Position numbers and translations under genes: made by a program
Shown here: positions 40,203 to 48,856 of the stretch, piece by piece
Numbering within the stretch: the first letter of the stretch is position 1
How the letters are laid out: the number at the start of each line of letters is the position of its first letter
Notes under the pieces: generated by a model
The model's database searches: none
What the model was told of the DNA's origin: nothing
The model's input: the letters and a program-made list of their open reading frames with translations, nothing else
Origin: Rubripirellula obstinata
GTDB lineage: Bacteria; Planctomycetota; Planctomycetia; Pirellulales; Pirellulaceae
Reading direction: 5' to 3'
DNA length: 53,841 nucleotides
Assembly (NCBI RefSeq): GCF_001642955.1
Contig: NZ_LWSK01000029.1
Location: 1 to 53,841 of the forward strand

Positions 40203-41880
40203 AGCCTCGTTAAGTCGTCGTGTCGGGTTGGAGGGATAGGCGGACGGGGGAAGGCACGATGCTCAGGCCAGGCTGCTAAGGAAAGCCACAACCCGATCCG
40301 AGATGACGCTCCAGGATCGTCAGGTTGAAGGCCACGTTGGCCCAGTCCCATTCCTGTCGCACTCGCTCAAAACCGCGAGTCAGAAACTGACGCAGTCCAA
40401 ACACATGCTTGATCACCGCGAACGGACGCTCCGTCGCGGCGGCTCGCTTGGCGTAGACCACTTTGGCCTCTTCGGTTTGCATTTTCTGACGGTGATCTTG
40501 CACCGCTTTCTCTTCGCTACCGCACTCGATCCGGCGACCTGATTTGTTGCCCTTGCTCTGAAAACAGCGATCCCTCAAAGGACAACCGTTGCACACGCTT
40601 GCCGAAGCTCGATACGTATCACGAGGCTGACCGGTATGGTCGGTCCGGCTTGATGCGTGCTCCAGAACTTTGCCTTGCGGGCAATGAAACGCGTTCGCTT
40701 CGCTATCGTAAACGAAAGCGGATTTGTCAAAGTACTTCTTGCCATCTCGCTTACGAGTGGGCAGGCGATCGATGTCTTCCTCGGCAACCGGCTCGCTGGG
40801 GTCATCGCGAAACGCCGGGTTACTCGGCCCGGCGGGGGTGAACAGTTCCATCTCGTTTTCAGGACAGCCAACGATGTTCGCAGGCGTGTCCATCAAGCCG
40901 TCGGCGAGAACCTGCACCGCTTCGCCTTCGATCTCCAAGTTCTCGCGGGCTTGGTTGACCGCACCGATCATGCTGCCATTTTCGTTGACCCCGTCGATCA
41001 CGTCACTGTCGACCACCAAGCCGCTTTCCTGGTCGACCACGTTGGCCGGCGTGTGGTTGATTCCGTAGCCGCCTTCCTTATTCTTGCTCACACGAGCATC
41101 GGTGTCAGTGATCGGAAGACGTGCAGGCTTCGTCTTGCCTTCTTGTTCAAGTTGCTCGTATCGCTTCAAAGCGGCATCGATCTGCTCGGACTTCTTCTTT
41201 AGATCCTCGAGCGTCCCCTTGGAGCCCGAATCGTCAGCGTGCAATTGATCTTCGGCGGTTTGTTCTTGATCGGCTTTCTTCTGTTCTTGCTCGAATTGTT
41301 CTTGGAGTTGCTTCTTGGCTTCCTTGAGTTCTTCGAGCGAGCGAGTTCCGGTTCTTCGGTTGCTCGCCCGGACCCGCGTGGCGTCGTAGCCAAACATCTT
41401 GAAGGCGGAAAGCTGCATCTCTTTGGCCAGCAAACCGACTTTGACGAACATCCCTTTAAGCAGCTTGGGATGGGCGGTGCGAAAGCTGCTCAGCGTGGTG
41501 TGATCGATCGAGCGACCTTCGACGAGCCAGCGAAAATCATTGCGAACGCTGAGTGCTTCTTCGAGCTTACGCGAGGCCCGGATACGGCAGAGCAAGCCGT
41601 AGAGGATGACCGAAGCCAGGACGCGAGGATGAATGGGGGGCCTTCCGGCATCGTTGGGCTTGTAGAGTTGTTCCCAGTCGGACCAATCGATTTGTCGCAG
41701 GATCCAGTCGATTTGGCGGACACGATGGTCGGCGGGAATGATTTGATCGAGCTTTTCGGGGAACAGCACTTGCTGATCCCTGCACAGAGCGGGCTGGTCC
41801 CAACGCAATGGATCGACCTCGGAAGAAAGAAGTGAAAACCAAATTCTAGCGCGATCCGCATCCGATACAATCAGTCAGCA
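40203..41880 (-). mobile_element. IS1182-family insertion sequence (ends not resolved)
   Basis: The element is defined by its single transposase gene. I could not find convincing terminal inverted repeats or a target duplication by eye, so the limits given are only the surrounding non-coding sequence. It sits between the unknown gene at 39498 and the peptidase gene at 42094. Confidence 0.5.
40276..41808 (-). CDS. IS1182-type transposase
   Basis: A full-length 510-residue DDE transposase. The N-terminal part matches the IS1182-type pattern (DHRVRQIDWIL, RPPIHPRVLASVILYGLL, SIDHTTLSSFR). Candidate catalytic residues are Asp in GYDATRVR, Asp in VLADGLMDTPANI and Glu in TERPFAVIKHVFG. A charged coiled-coil insert (about 150-235) and a Cys cluster (VCNGCPLRDRCF) are typical of the family. 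The start is TTG at 41808, with an in-frame stop upstream, so no longer start exists. There is no frameshift or internal stop, so it may be active. Confidence 0.92.
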   Translation of the reverse strand: MRWDQPALCRDQQVLFPEKLDQIIPADHRVRQIDWILRQIDWSDWEQLYKPNDAGRPPIHPRVLASVILYGLLCRIRASRKLEEALSVRNDFRWLVEGRSIDHTTLSSFRTAHPKLLKGMFVKVGLLAKEMQLSAFKMFGYDATRVRASNRRTGTRSLEELKEAKKQLQEQFEQEQKKADQEQTAEDQLHADDSGSKGTLEDLKKKSEQIDAALKRYEQLEQEGKTKPARLPITDTDARVSKNKEGGYGINHTPANVVDQESGLVVDSDVIDGVNENGSMIGAVNQARENLEIEGEAVQVLADGLMDTPANIVGCPENEMELFTPAGPSNPAFRDDPSEPVAEEDIDRLPTRKRDGKKYFDKSAFVYDSEANAFHCPQGKVLEHASSRTDHTGQPRDTYRASASVCNGCPLRDRCFQSKGNKSGRRIECGSEEKAVQDHRQKMQTEEAKVVYAKRAAATERPFAVIKHVFGLRQFLTRGFERVRQEWDWANVAFNLTILERHLGSGCGFP

Positions 41881-42093
41881 AGGCAATAAATCAACAAGCC
41901 GTATGCGAGTTCCGCTACGCGATTGCCGTCCCTCACACATTGGCACACCCTGTGCGATTCATCGGTTTCGCCGAAGTCACCACGGATCTCGGCATTCCGA
42001 TTCCCCAAAACACCACGAAACTCTGCAAAAGTTCTGCTGGGGAATCCCTGTGTCGGAAACGGATTTTCCACCCCTGGAAAAAGATTTACCAAC

Positions 42094-43299
42094 ATGATTC
42101 GCCTGCTGACCTCCAGCACTCTCTCTTTACTCTTTGTTGCCTCCAGTTCGGTTGCCCTTGCCGATCCGAATGCAACGATTGATTCCGCGGTCTCGTTTGA
42201 ATCTCAAGACAAGGCAATACGCTTCACGACTGATTTTCCAGGCGGAAAAATCGACCGCTTGATTGAAACCAGGCGAGATGACTTTGAGATCATCATCAAA
42301 CCCGAAATCGAACCGATTAACGATAGTGCTTGGTACGCCTTCCGAGTCGAATCGAGCAAGACGCAAGAGATCTTGGTCCGACTTCGATACGAGGGCGGTT
42401 CGCACCGTTACGAACCCAAAATCAGTCGAGATCGAATCAACTGGGAACCCGCTGAGAACCTGATCGTGTCCCGGCATCCGGGCGGCCGTGAAATAACGCT
42501 TCGACTTCCCGTCAGCGATCAGGCTTTGTGGGTTGCCGGGCAAGAGTTGGTCGGCAACAAAGACATCGCACGCTGGGTAGAATCGCTCGCAGAGAAGTCT
42601 TTTGTCACCCAATCCGTGATCGGCAAGTCCGTTCGCGAGCGGCCAATCTACGAACTGAAAATCGGCAATCCAAACGCCGGTGATTCGATCTTCATTCTGT
42701 CTCGTCAGCATCCACCGGAAGTCACTGGCACGATCGGAATGATGCTGTTTGTCGAAGCCTTGTGTGCCGACACGCCACTGGCAAAGGACTTTCGTGAAAA
42801 GTTTCAAACCGTATGCGTTCCGATCGCAAATCCGGACGGTGTCGCACGCGGATATTGGCGAGCGAACGCGAACGGTGTCGACTTAAATCGCGACTGGCTG
42901 CAATTTACGCAGCCAGAAACCCAAACGATTCGCGATTCGATGCTTCGGTTGCAAAGGACTGGGAATGGTCGTCCCTGGTTGTTCCTGGATTTCCACAGCA
43001 CGTACAACGAAATGTTCTACACCGCGCCGAAGAAGAACGATTTGTTCCCGGACGGTTTTACCAAAGACTGGTTGGCCGCGATCGACAAGCGGATGCCGAA
43101 CTTTGATGTGCTGCGTGACGACGGGCACAATGTCCACCGCGCGACCAGCAAAGCCTGGGTCGCACGCGAGCTTGGCATTCACGCGATCACCTACGAGTTT
43201 GGTGACGAAACCGATCGACCTCGCATCGCCGAGATCGCCAACCGATCCGCCGAAGAAATGATGAAGTTGCTTTTAGAAATAAAGTCACAACAAAAGTAG
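42094..43299 (+). CDS. Exported M14 zinc carboxypeptidase
   Basis: A 401-residue protein. I chose ATG 42094 because it begins a clear signal peptide (MIRLLTSSTLSLLFVASSSV, cleavage after ALA at residue 23). Residues about 28-150 form a beta-sandwich like the N-domain of cytosolic-carboxypeptidase (CCP)-type M14 enzymes. The catalytic domain has zinc ligands H206 and E209 (RQHPPEVTG) and H301 (LDFHSTYNE), substrate-binding N265 and R266 (VDLNRDW), and general base E368 (TYEFGDE). All key residues are present. CCP-type enzymes often remove glutamates, and this gene lies directly upstream of the poly-gamma-glutamate genes, so trimming or release of that polymer is a plausible inferred role. Confidence 0.88.
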   Translation: MIRLLTSSTLSLLFVASSSVALADPNATIDSAVSFESQDKAIRFTTDFPGGKIDRLIETRRDDFEIIIKPEIEPINDSAWYAFRVESSKTQEILVRLRYEGGSHRYEPKISRDRINWEPAENLIVSRHPGGREITLRLPVSDQALWVAGQELVGNKDIARWVESLAEKSFVTQSVIGKSVRERPIYELKIGNPNAGDSIFILSRQHPPEVTGTIGMMLFVEALCADTPLAKDFREKFQTVCVPIANPDGVARGYWRANANGVDLNRDWLQFTQPETQTIRDSMLRLQRTGNGRPWLFLDFHSTYNEMFYTAPKKNDLFPDGFTKDWLAAIDKRMPNFDVLRDDGHNVHRATSKAWVARELGIHAITYEFGDETDRPRIAEIANRSAEEMMKLLLEIKSQQK

Positions 43300-43338
43300 T
43301 GATTGGCACACGTTTCGCTTTCTCATTAGCACAATTCC

Positions 43339-43413
43339 GTAGCGGAAGTCGCCAAGACTTTCGGCCTCCGCGAATTTTCAATCCTTGCCGAAAGTCTTGG
43401 CGACTTCTGCTAC
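43339..43413. repeat. Planctomycete-type palindromic repeat, copy 2
   Basis: Two 27-nt arms (43339-43365 and 43387-43413) match in 26 of 27 positions as reverse complements, with a 21-nt loop. The arm begins GTAGCGGAAGTCGCCAAGAC. It ends 21 bp before the pgsB start and 40 bp after the peptidase stop, so it could separate or attenuate transcription between them. Confidence 0.95.
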
Positions 43414-43434
43414 CTTTTCAACTTATCTGACTGC

Positions 43435-44631
43435 ATGACCGCAGAACTTGCTCTTCTTGGAACCACCGGCGCTGTGATCGCCGGAGGGCTGATCGAATCG
43501 CTGACGCATCGACGACGCCTTGAAAAAATCCCGATTCGGATTCATGTCAATGGAACGCGAGGCAAGTCCAGCGTTGCGCGCTTGATTGCCGCTGGAATGC
43601 GTGAAGGTGGCATTCGAACATGCTGCAAAACCACTGGGACGCTGCCGCGAATGATCTTACCCGATGGCACGGAATACCCAGTGTTTCGTCCCTCGCGAGC
43701 GAACGTGATCGAGCAGATTCGGATTGTCAAAACGGCGGTCGAGTTTGAATCCGAGGCATTGGTGCTGGAGTGCATGGCGTTGATCCCATACTTGCAATGG
43801 TTGTGCGAAGACAAACTGGTCCGCGCAACCCACGGCGTTCTGACCAACGCGCGCGAAGACCACTTGGATGTGATGGGGCCGACCGAACGTGATGTCGCAT
43901 GGGCGCTGGCAGGAATGGTTCCACGCGGTGGAAAGTTCTTTACCGCCGAACGTGACCACATCGACATTTACAACCAAGTTACCGCCGAACGTGGTACGAC
44001 GATCATTCCAACGACGGAAGAAGACGTTGAAAAAATCACGCCCTTGGACCTAGCCGGGTTCAGTTACGTGGAACATGCTGAGAACGTTGCATTGGCACTG
44101 CGAGTCTGCGAGGATGTTGGCGTCGATCGAAGCGTGGCCCTTCGTGGCATGTGGAGCGCCAAGCCTGACCCCGGCGCGATGATGGCCTACGAGATGGATT
44201 TCTTTCATCGCAAAATCAACTTCGTCAACGGTTTCGCGGCTAACGACCCTGAATCCACCGAAAGGATTTGGAAGATGGCGTTGGAACGTTATCCCGACGT
44301 CGACAAACGAATTGCGATTTTCAATTGCCGCGCCGACCGTCCTGACCGCAGCGATCAACTCGGAACCGTGATTAAGAACTGGCCCGAGGCGGACCGCTAT
44401 CTGCTGATCGGATCGGGAACTTACATCTTTGCCCGCGCGGCCACCAATGCGGGCATCGATCCGATGAAGTTGGTGTTTGCTGAGGATCAACCGGTCGACC
44501 AAGTGTTCGAGATGATCGTCGAACTCTCCGAAGGAAACAGCTTGGTCATGGGCATGGCCAACATCGCTGGCGTCGGCCTGGACTTGGTCCGCTACTTCGC
44601 CAACCGAAGCCGACGACGCGAATTCAAGTAA
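43435..44631 (+). CDS. pgsB: Poly-gamma-glutamate synthase, ligase subunit PgsB/CapB
   Basis: The 398-residue protein is an ATP-dependent amide ligase related to Mur ligases and folylpolyglutamate synthase. An N-terminal hydrophobic anchor (residues about 3-20) is followed by HRRRLEKIPIRIHVNG and the ATP loop NGTRGKSS (39-46). Other family landmarks are FRPSRANVIEQ, NAREDHLDVMGPTE and FNCRADRPDRSDQL. It joins glutamates through gamma-carboxyl amide bonds at the cytoplasmic membrane face. It is the first gene of pgsB-pgsC-pgsW. No Shine-Dalgarno is visible before ATG 43435, but the length and N-terminus fit the family. Confidence 0.94.
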   Translation: MTAELALLGTTGAVIAGGLIESLTHRRRLEKIPIRIHVNGTRGKSSVARLIAAGMREGGIRTCCKTTGTLPRMILPDGTEYPVFRPSRANVIEQIRIVKTAVEFESEALVLECMALIPYLQWLCEDKLVRATHGVLTNAREDHLDVMGPTERDVAWALAGMVPRGGKFFTAERDHIDIYNQVTAERGTTIIPTTEEDVEKITPLDLAGFSYVEHAENVALALRVCEDVGVDRSVALRGMWSAKPDPGAMMAYEMDFFHRKINFVNGFAANDPESTERIWKMALERYPDVDKRIAIFNCRADRPDRSDQLGTVIKNWPEADRYLLIGSGTYIFARAATNAGIDPMKLVFAEDQPVDQVFEMIVELSEGNSLVMGMANIAGVGLDLVRYFANRSRRREFK

Positions 44632-44687
44632 ACGAAACCATTCCAATCTCAATTCAATCTTAGCGAACCACTTACAAGGAAACCCTC

Positions 44688-45179
44688 ATGAACCCAACGG
44701 ACATGGCTGACCAGATGATGGTCGCCGTTGGCGTGGGACTGGTCATCAGTCTCATCTTTTCGGAACTCTTCGGCCTCGCCGCCGGCGGCATGGTCGTTCC
44801 CGGATTCATCGCGTTGAATCTTGGCCGTCCCTTCGACGTCGTACTCACGCTTGCTGCCGCAGGCATCACCTACCTGGTCGTTCACGCACTGGGAACGTTC
44901 ATCATCATCTACGGCCGGCGACGAACGGTACTGATGATCCTGGTCGGTTACTTGATCCGCATCCTGTTGGACTTCGTACCCTTTGGCGAACTCAGCTCGA
45001 TCACGTTCCTGGCCACCGGCGATGCCAACTTCATGGTCATCGGTTACATCCTGCCCGGGCTGATCGCGATCTGGATGGACCGGCAAGGCTGGCTGGAAAC
45101 CCTGTGCGCTTTGATGACGGCATCCGTCGCGATTCGCATGATCCTCATCATCATTTACGGAATGTCGCTCTCATCATGA
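44688..45179 (+). CDS. pgsC: Poly-gamma-glutamate biosynthesis membrane protein PgsC/CapC
   Basis: The 163-residue integral membrane protein has about five hydrophobic helices and the family stretches FSELFGLAAGGMVVPGFIAL and GDANFMVIGYILPGLIA. It forms the membrane partner of PgsB in the synthase complex. A good ribosome-binding site (AAGGA, 44676-44680) lies seven bases before the ATG. It starts 56 bp after pgsB and its stop overlaps the next ATG (ATGA at 45176-45179). Confidence 0.94.
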   Translation: MNPTDMADQMMVAVGVGLVISLIFSELFGLAAGGMVVPGFIALNLGRPFDVVLTLAAAGITYLVVHALGTFIIIYGRRRTVLMILVGYLIRILLDFVPFGELSSITFLATGDANFMVIGYILPGLIAIWMDRQGWLETLCALMTASVAIRMILIIIYGMSLSS

Positions 45180-46321
45180 AGAAAGTTTACTGGCGTCCCA
45201 AGGCCGTCTCGCGCACCGGCCTAGTCTTGATCGCATTCACCGCCGTTGTTGGATTGATCGTGGTTGAATCGGTCAAAGTCGAACGACTACAGCCACACTA
45301 CGATGAAAAGATGGCAGCCACCGAGCTTGCCGCCGAGGCCTACGACGTCATCTACGACGCTCGCATGGAACTGGGTTATGACATCGATGAAACGATGGAC
45401 CTGACCCAAAGCGGCATGCTGGGACTGGCGATGTCCGACGTCACCAGTCTTGCCGGTGACGTGACCGCCAAGCGAACCGCGATCAATCCCAACTTCGCTG
45501 CTGTCGCGGTGCAAATGCTGCACGACGCGGGCTGCGATAAAGGCGATGTCGTCGCGATCGGGGTCAGCGGTTCGTTCCCCGGTATCAACGTCTGTGTTTA
45601 CGCGGCCGCCGAAGTGATGGAACTAAAGCCAATCATCGTGACCAGCGGAGCCGCATCGCAGTGGGGCGCGAACCTGCCCGACCTGTTGTGGCTGGACATG
45701 GAACGCATTCTTGTCGAACAAGGTCTGTTCAGTACTCGAGCGATTGCCGCGTCGATCGGCGGATTTGAAGATCGCGGACTCGGGCTTTCCGAAGAAGGTT
45801 TGAAGGCAATTGATTATGGAATTGAACGAAACGGGTTGACGAAATTGAAAGCCGAAACGTTCGAGGACGCTGTAAAAGAACGCATGGATCTGTACGATTC
45901 GCAGGCCAACGGCAAACCTATCAAAGCCTACATCAACGTCGGCGCAGGCACCGTTTCGGTCGGTCGTACGCTCGGCAAAAAAATGTTCAGTCCTGGCCTC
46001 AATCTTGATCCTCCCGACAAGATCCGGCAAACCGATGGCATCATGCCGAAGTTTATATTGAGAGGCGTTCCCGTGATTCACTTCGCACAAATCGCTGACA
46101 TCGCCGAGCAGAACGGTTTACCCGTTCCGCCGCTGGTGCCACCCGCGCCCGGCGAAGCGGCCGTGTTCGAGGCGGTCGATTACAGCAAGATCCTGGCCGC
46201 CAGTGTCCTCGGGCTATTGGGTTTAATGCTCTATGGTTTCGTGCGCAGCGATATTGGTTTGCGATTGCTAAAGCTATCCAAGTCTCCCAAGAAAGACACC
46301 TCGACCGAGGCGATGGTCTAG
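45176..46321 (+). CDS. pgsW: Poly-gamma-glutamate system protein (PgsW type)
   Basis: The 381-residue protein has an N-terminal membrane helix (TGLVLIAFTAVVGLIVVES), a large domain on one side and a second membrane helix near the C-terminus (ILAASVLGLLGLMLYGFV). It has the conserved stretches VAIGVSGSFPG, IIVTSGAASQWGANLPD and INVGAGTVSVG of the family named poly-gamma-glutamate system protein. That family replaces PgsA/CapA in some bacteria. The exact role is unknown; its position and overlap with pgsC show that it belongs to the same complex. The ATG overlapping the pgsC stop is preferred over an in-frame GTG/ATG 72 bp upstream. Confidence 0.88.
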   Translation: MKKVYWRPKAVSRTGLVLIAFTAVVGLIVVESVKVERLQPHYDEKMAATELAAEAYDVIYDARMELGYDIDETMDLTQSGMLGLAMSDVTSLAGDVTAKRTAINPNFAAVAVQMLHDAGCDKGDVVAIGVSGSFPGINVCVYAAAEVMELKPIIVTSGAASQWGANLPDLLWLDMERILVEQGLFSTRAIAASIGGFEDRGLGLSEEGLKAIDYGIERNGLTKLKAETFEDAVKERMDLYDSQANGKPIKAYINVGAGTVSVGRTLGKKMFSPGLNLDPPDKIRQTDGIMPKFILRGVPVIHFAQIADIAEQNGLPVPPLVPPAPGEAAVFEAVDYSKILAASVLGLLGLMLYGFVRSDIGLRLLKLSKSPKKDTSTEAMV

Positions 46322-46564
46322 ATCTGTCGACCATGCCAATCCGTTTAATGCCAATCTCAACAGTCCGAATCGATGACGATCATTGAAGTTGGCTGCCAAC
46401 TGGACTCCAACCCAAGCGACGAACCAAGCGGTCCCGACGACGTCCAATCAGGATTCAGTTCCGCGTAGCGTTCACAACTTACATAGGTCGCACTTCTATC
46501 CGCAGAATTACATCGCATGGGCTGATGAAAATGTGTCGTTGTCAAGTTGTCGCGACCCTTGAAA

Positions 46565-46640
46565 GTAGGCCGTAGCGAGCCATAGCGAGTTACGGCGTTG
46601 CGCACATTGCCGTAACTCGCTTTGGCTCGCTACGGCCTAC
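46565..46640. repeat. Long palindrome with 32-nt arms
   Basis: Arms 46565-46596 and 46609-46640 match in 31 of 32 positions as reverse complements around a 12-nt loop. The arm begins GTAGGCCGTAGCGAGCC. It could act as a bidirectional terminator between convergent pgsW and folK. The outer word GTAGGCCGT is shared with the hairpin at 53667-53701. Confidence 0.95.
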
Positions 46641-46813
46641 ATGCTGGCGATCAGGGAAATGTGCCGTTGCCACAATGCTTCGCAGCGCTGCAGTTTGTGT
46701 TGCCGGCCATGGTGCAGCTTGCCCAATTTGCTGCGTTGCAATGATTTTCATCAGGCCAGTCGTTGCCCGGCTACTTTTTCCCGATAGAGATAGAAGGGAA
46801 CATCGAAGAAGAT

Positions 46814-46847
46814 GACGCAAAGTCGCTAGAGGCGCGGAGACGCAGAG
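46814..46847. repeat. Degenerate GACGCAAAGTCGC-type repeat
   Basis: The stretch begins GACGCAAAGTCGC, identical over 13 bases to 212-224 at the other end of the window, and continues with GGCGCGGAGACGCAGAG. It lies 18 bp downstream of the folK stop on that gene's strand. Confidence 0.55.
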
Positions 46848-46865
46848 TTTTGAAAGCCGATACGT

Positions 46866-47819
46866 TCATTGCCACCAGTTTCCGTCTTCGCTGACCGGTA
46901 CTAACGAGCACCGCATCGATTGAATTGCTGAGACGACTTCTTTGGCGGCCCAATCCATGTCGTCGAGTTCCAGCCGGTATTCCGGCCAGTTTCGTCCGCC
47001 GGGCCACATTTGATGGGGAGCCGGCCAGCGGTTGCCTGGTTCGGTCGCCTGCAAGCGAGCGATCAGTCTTGGCGTGTTTGGCAGTTTTGCCGGTTCGCTT
47101 TCTGTATCGGGCAAGTCGGGAACGAAGTCGGACACCCACGCGGTGTCAGTGCTCAGTGGAATGGTGGGATGTCGGTTTGCGGATGATGACGTTTGATTCG
47201 GTGCAGGCGCGTTACCGATCACTGACATGGGCTGGGCGATGGGGCGTGACTTAAAGATGGTCAAACCGGATTCATGGGAAAGCCTGTCGCACAATTCACT
47301 GCGATTCGCTTCGGTGCCACCGGCCAAAGCCATTGACGCGACGCCTTGGTCTAAGTGATCGGCAAGTTTTTGCAGCGACCATCCAAACCGAGGGTCGCGA
47401 TAGTGACCGGCAACGTCGCATGCCGGCCGCAACACAAACCGGCGCGCGGTGTAGCGAGGATGAGGCACGACCAATCCGCGACTGCCGCCGATCAATTCAC
47501 CGTGCAGGACCACATCCAAGTCGATCGAACGGGCTCCCCAACGAGTCTTGCGAAGCCGCCCCAGTTTGTCTTCGACCGATTGCAGTTTTGACAGAATTTT
47601 AGCAGCGGCAACGTTGGTTTCAAACGCGGCAACCGCATTCAAAAAAGGCTCTTGCCCATCGGGGCCACCGATTGGCGGCGTTTCGTACAGACGGCTGGCA
47701 GCGAAATCATTGACGCAGCCATCGGCCGCGATCATGGACGCTGCTTCGGCCAAGACGGTGTCGCGGTTGCCCAAGTTGCTGCCGAAGCTAATCAGACATT
47801 GATGTTGGGAACCGGACAA
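46866..47819 (-). CDS. folK: HPPK (folate pathway) with C-terminal extension
   Basis: Residues about 5-165 are 6-hydroxymethyl-7,8-dihydropterin pyrophosphokinase, which transfers pyrophosphate from ATP in folate synthesis. Visible signatures are FGSNLGNR (12-19), RLYETPPIGGPDGQEPFLNA, RWGARSIDLDVVL (93-105, metal-binding D100 and D102) and VPHPRYTARRFVLRP. HPPK normally ends near 160 residues; here another 150 follow, Pro/Ser-rich and then an aromatic end (WPAPHQMWPGGRNWPEYR). I do not recognise that extension. The start is TTG 47819 with no Shine-Dalgarno, and no ATG alternative precedes the core motif. It is divergent from the CPBP gene. Confidence 0.9.
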   Translation of the reverse strand: MSGSQHQCLISFGSNLGNRDTVLAEAASMIAADGCVNDFAASRLYETPPIGGPDGQEPFLNAVAAFETNVAAAKILSKLQSVEDKLGRLRKTRWGARSIDLDVVLHGELIGGSRGLVVPHPRYTARRFVLRPACDVAGHYRDPRFGWSLQKLADHLDQGVASMALAGGTEANRSELCDRLSHESGLTIFKSRPIAQPMSVIGNAPAPNQTSSSANRHPTIPLSTDTAWVSDFVPDLPDTESEPAKLPNTPRLIARLQATEPGNRWPAPHQMWPGGRNWPEYRLELDDMDWAAKEVVSAIQSMRCSLVPVSEDGNWWQ

Positions 47820-48045
47820 AAGTGGAATGCCGAAATTAGGTTGGAACGATTATCTGCGGATCTTTGGGATTTCCAGATTCGCAATCTCTCGCCGTTAATT
47901 GTCCATCGCCCCGGGGATGGATCAACTCTGCCGCGATCAAATCTTTCAAATAGTGCAAGATTGTTGCTCGGCGAAACTTTACTCTGCAAATTCTTCACCA
48001 ATGTGGTGACTTGCCGATTTCGTCCAATGGGGCGAAGATCCACGC

Positions 48046-48795
48046 ATGGAAAATTCAGAACCTCAAGAAGATTCGCAGAGCCCGGATGAGGTTTTTCTGA
48101 CCGCTGTCCTGTTCGAGATCGCACTTGGATTGATCGCACTGGTACTTGGTTGGTGGCTTGGCCCCGATCCACGCGATCTGATTCCTGAGTTTTCGCTCGA
48201 CAACAGCGTGATCGAATCGCTGCGAGGTTTGGCGGCGGAGTCATGGGATTGGGATTCAGTACGCGACTGGGTAGGGCAATCGGTCACCGGCGGAATCCTG
48301 TTGGGGTTGCTGGCCGCGATCCCGATGCTGATTCTGATTGAGATTGTTCGGCGGATTCCGTGCGAACCGGTCCGCGAGCTGGAACGGCTTAGCGATGACG
48401 GAATGATGAAAACGTTGTTGAGTCTTCGCCCGATGGAAATGATCGCCATCAGTTTGTGTGCGGGAATCGGCGAAGAATTGCTGTTTCGCGGCTGGTTGAT
48501 GTATTGGCTGGTCGATATCTACAACGCATTGGCGACTGCGACCGGTGGCGTCCCCAGCAGCAGCACCGCGACTTGGGTGGCCCTGATCGTTTCGTCGATC
48601 GCGTTTGGTTTAGTGCATCCGATCAGCAAGCTGTACATTATTTTGGCCGCCGTGATGGGGCTTTATTTTGGCGGTCTGGTCATCTGGACCGGGAATTTGC
48701 TGGTCCCGATCACGGCACATGCCGCCTATGACGCCGTGCAAATGCTGATGACGTCGCGAGCCGAGCGGCTGGAAAGAGATTCCGAGACATCGTAG
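48046..48795 (+). CDS. CPBP-family intramembrane metalloprotease
   Basis: The 249-residue membrane protein has several hydrophobic helices and the full CPBP (CAAX-protease-like, Abi) signature. E143, E144 and R148 lie in [11 protein letters not shown]191 in FGLVHPISK, and H225 with D229 in [11 protein letters not shown]. These enzymes cut peptide bonds near the membrane; bacterial substrates are mostly unknown. It starts 61 bp before carB on the same strand and may share a transcript with it. The family is widespread, so no special link to the giant-protein system is claimed. Confidence 0.9.
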   Translation: MENSEPQEDSQSPDEVFLTAVLFEIALGLIALVLGWWLGPDPRDLIPEFSLDNSVIESLRGLAAESWDWDSVRDWVGQSVTGGILLGLLAAIPMLILIEIVRRIPCEPVRELERLSDDGMMKTLLSLRPMEMIAISLCAGIGEELLFRGWLMYWLVDIYNALATATGGVPSSSTATWVALIVSSIAFGLVHPISKLYIILAAVMGLYFGGLVIWTGNLLVPITAHAAYDAVQMLMTSRAERLERDSETS

Positions 48796-48856
48796 CGGGT
48801 TCCCAAAAGACCACCGCTTCGACGATCGATCAGATTTCGCTATTCTTTGCTGGAAT

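Larger units (their letters stand above)
46322..46865. other. Intergenic region without a gene
   Basis: These 544 bp lie between convergent pgsW and folK. They hold the long palindrome at 46565-46640 and a repeat-like stretch at 46814-46847. Short frames here are made of the repeats and show no recognisable protein or start signal. Confidence 0.75.

Noticed and set aside
41923-42093. Longer version of the M14 peptidase starting at 41923
   Set aside because: It would place 57 non-hydrophobic residues ahead of an obvious signal peptide that starts at ATG 42094.
46357-46820. Two short minus-strand frames (82 and 76 codons) after pgsW
   Set aside because: They run through the long palindrome and repeats, lack ribosome-binding sites and resemble no protein.
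48046-48795. CPBP protease considered as part of the giant-protein processing system
   Set aside because: It lies 9 kb away beside housekeeping genes, and the family is very widespread. Nothing in the sequence ties it to that system.
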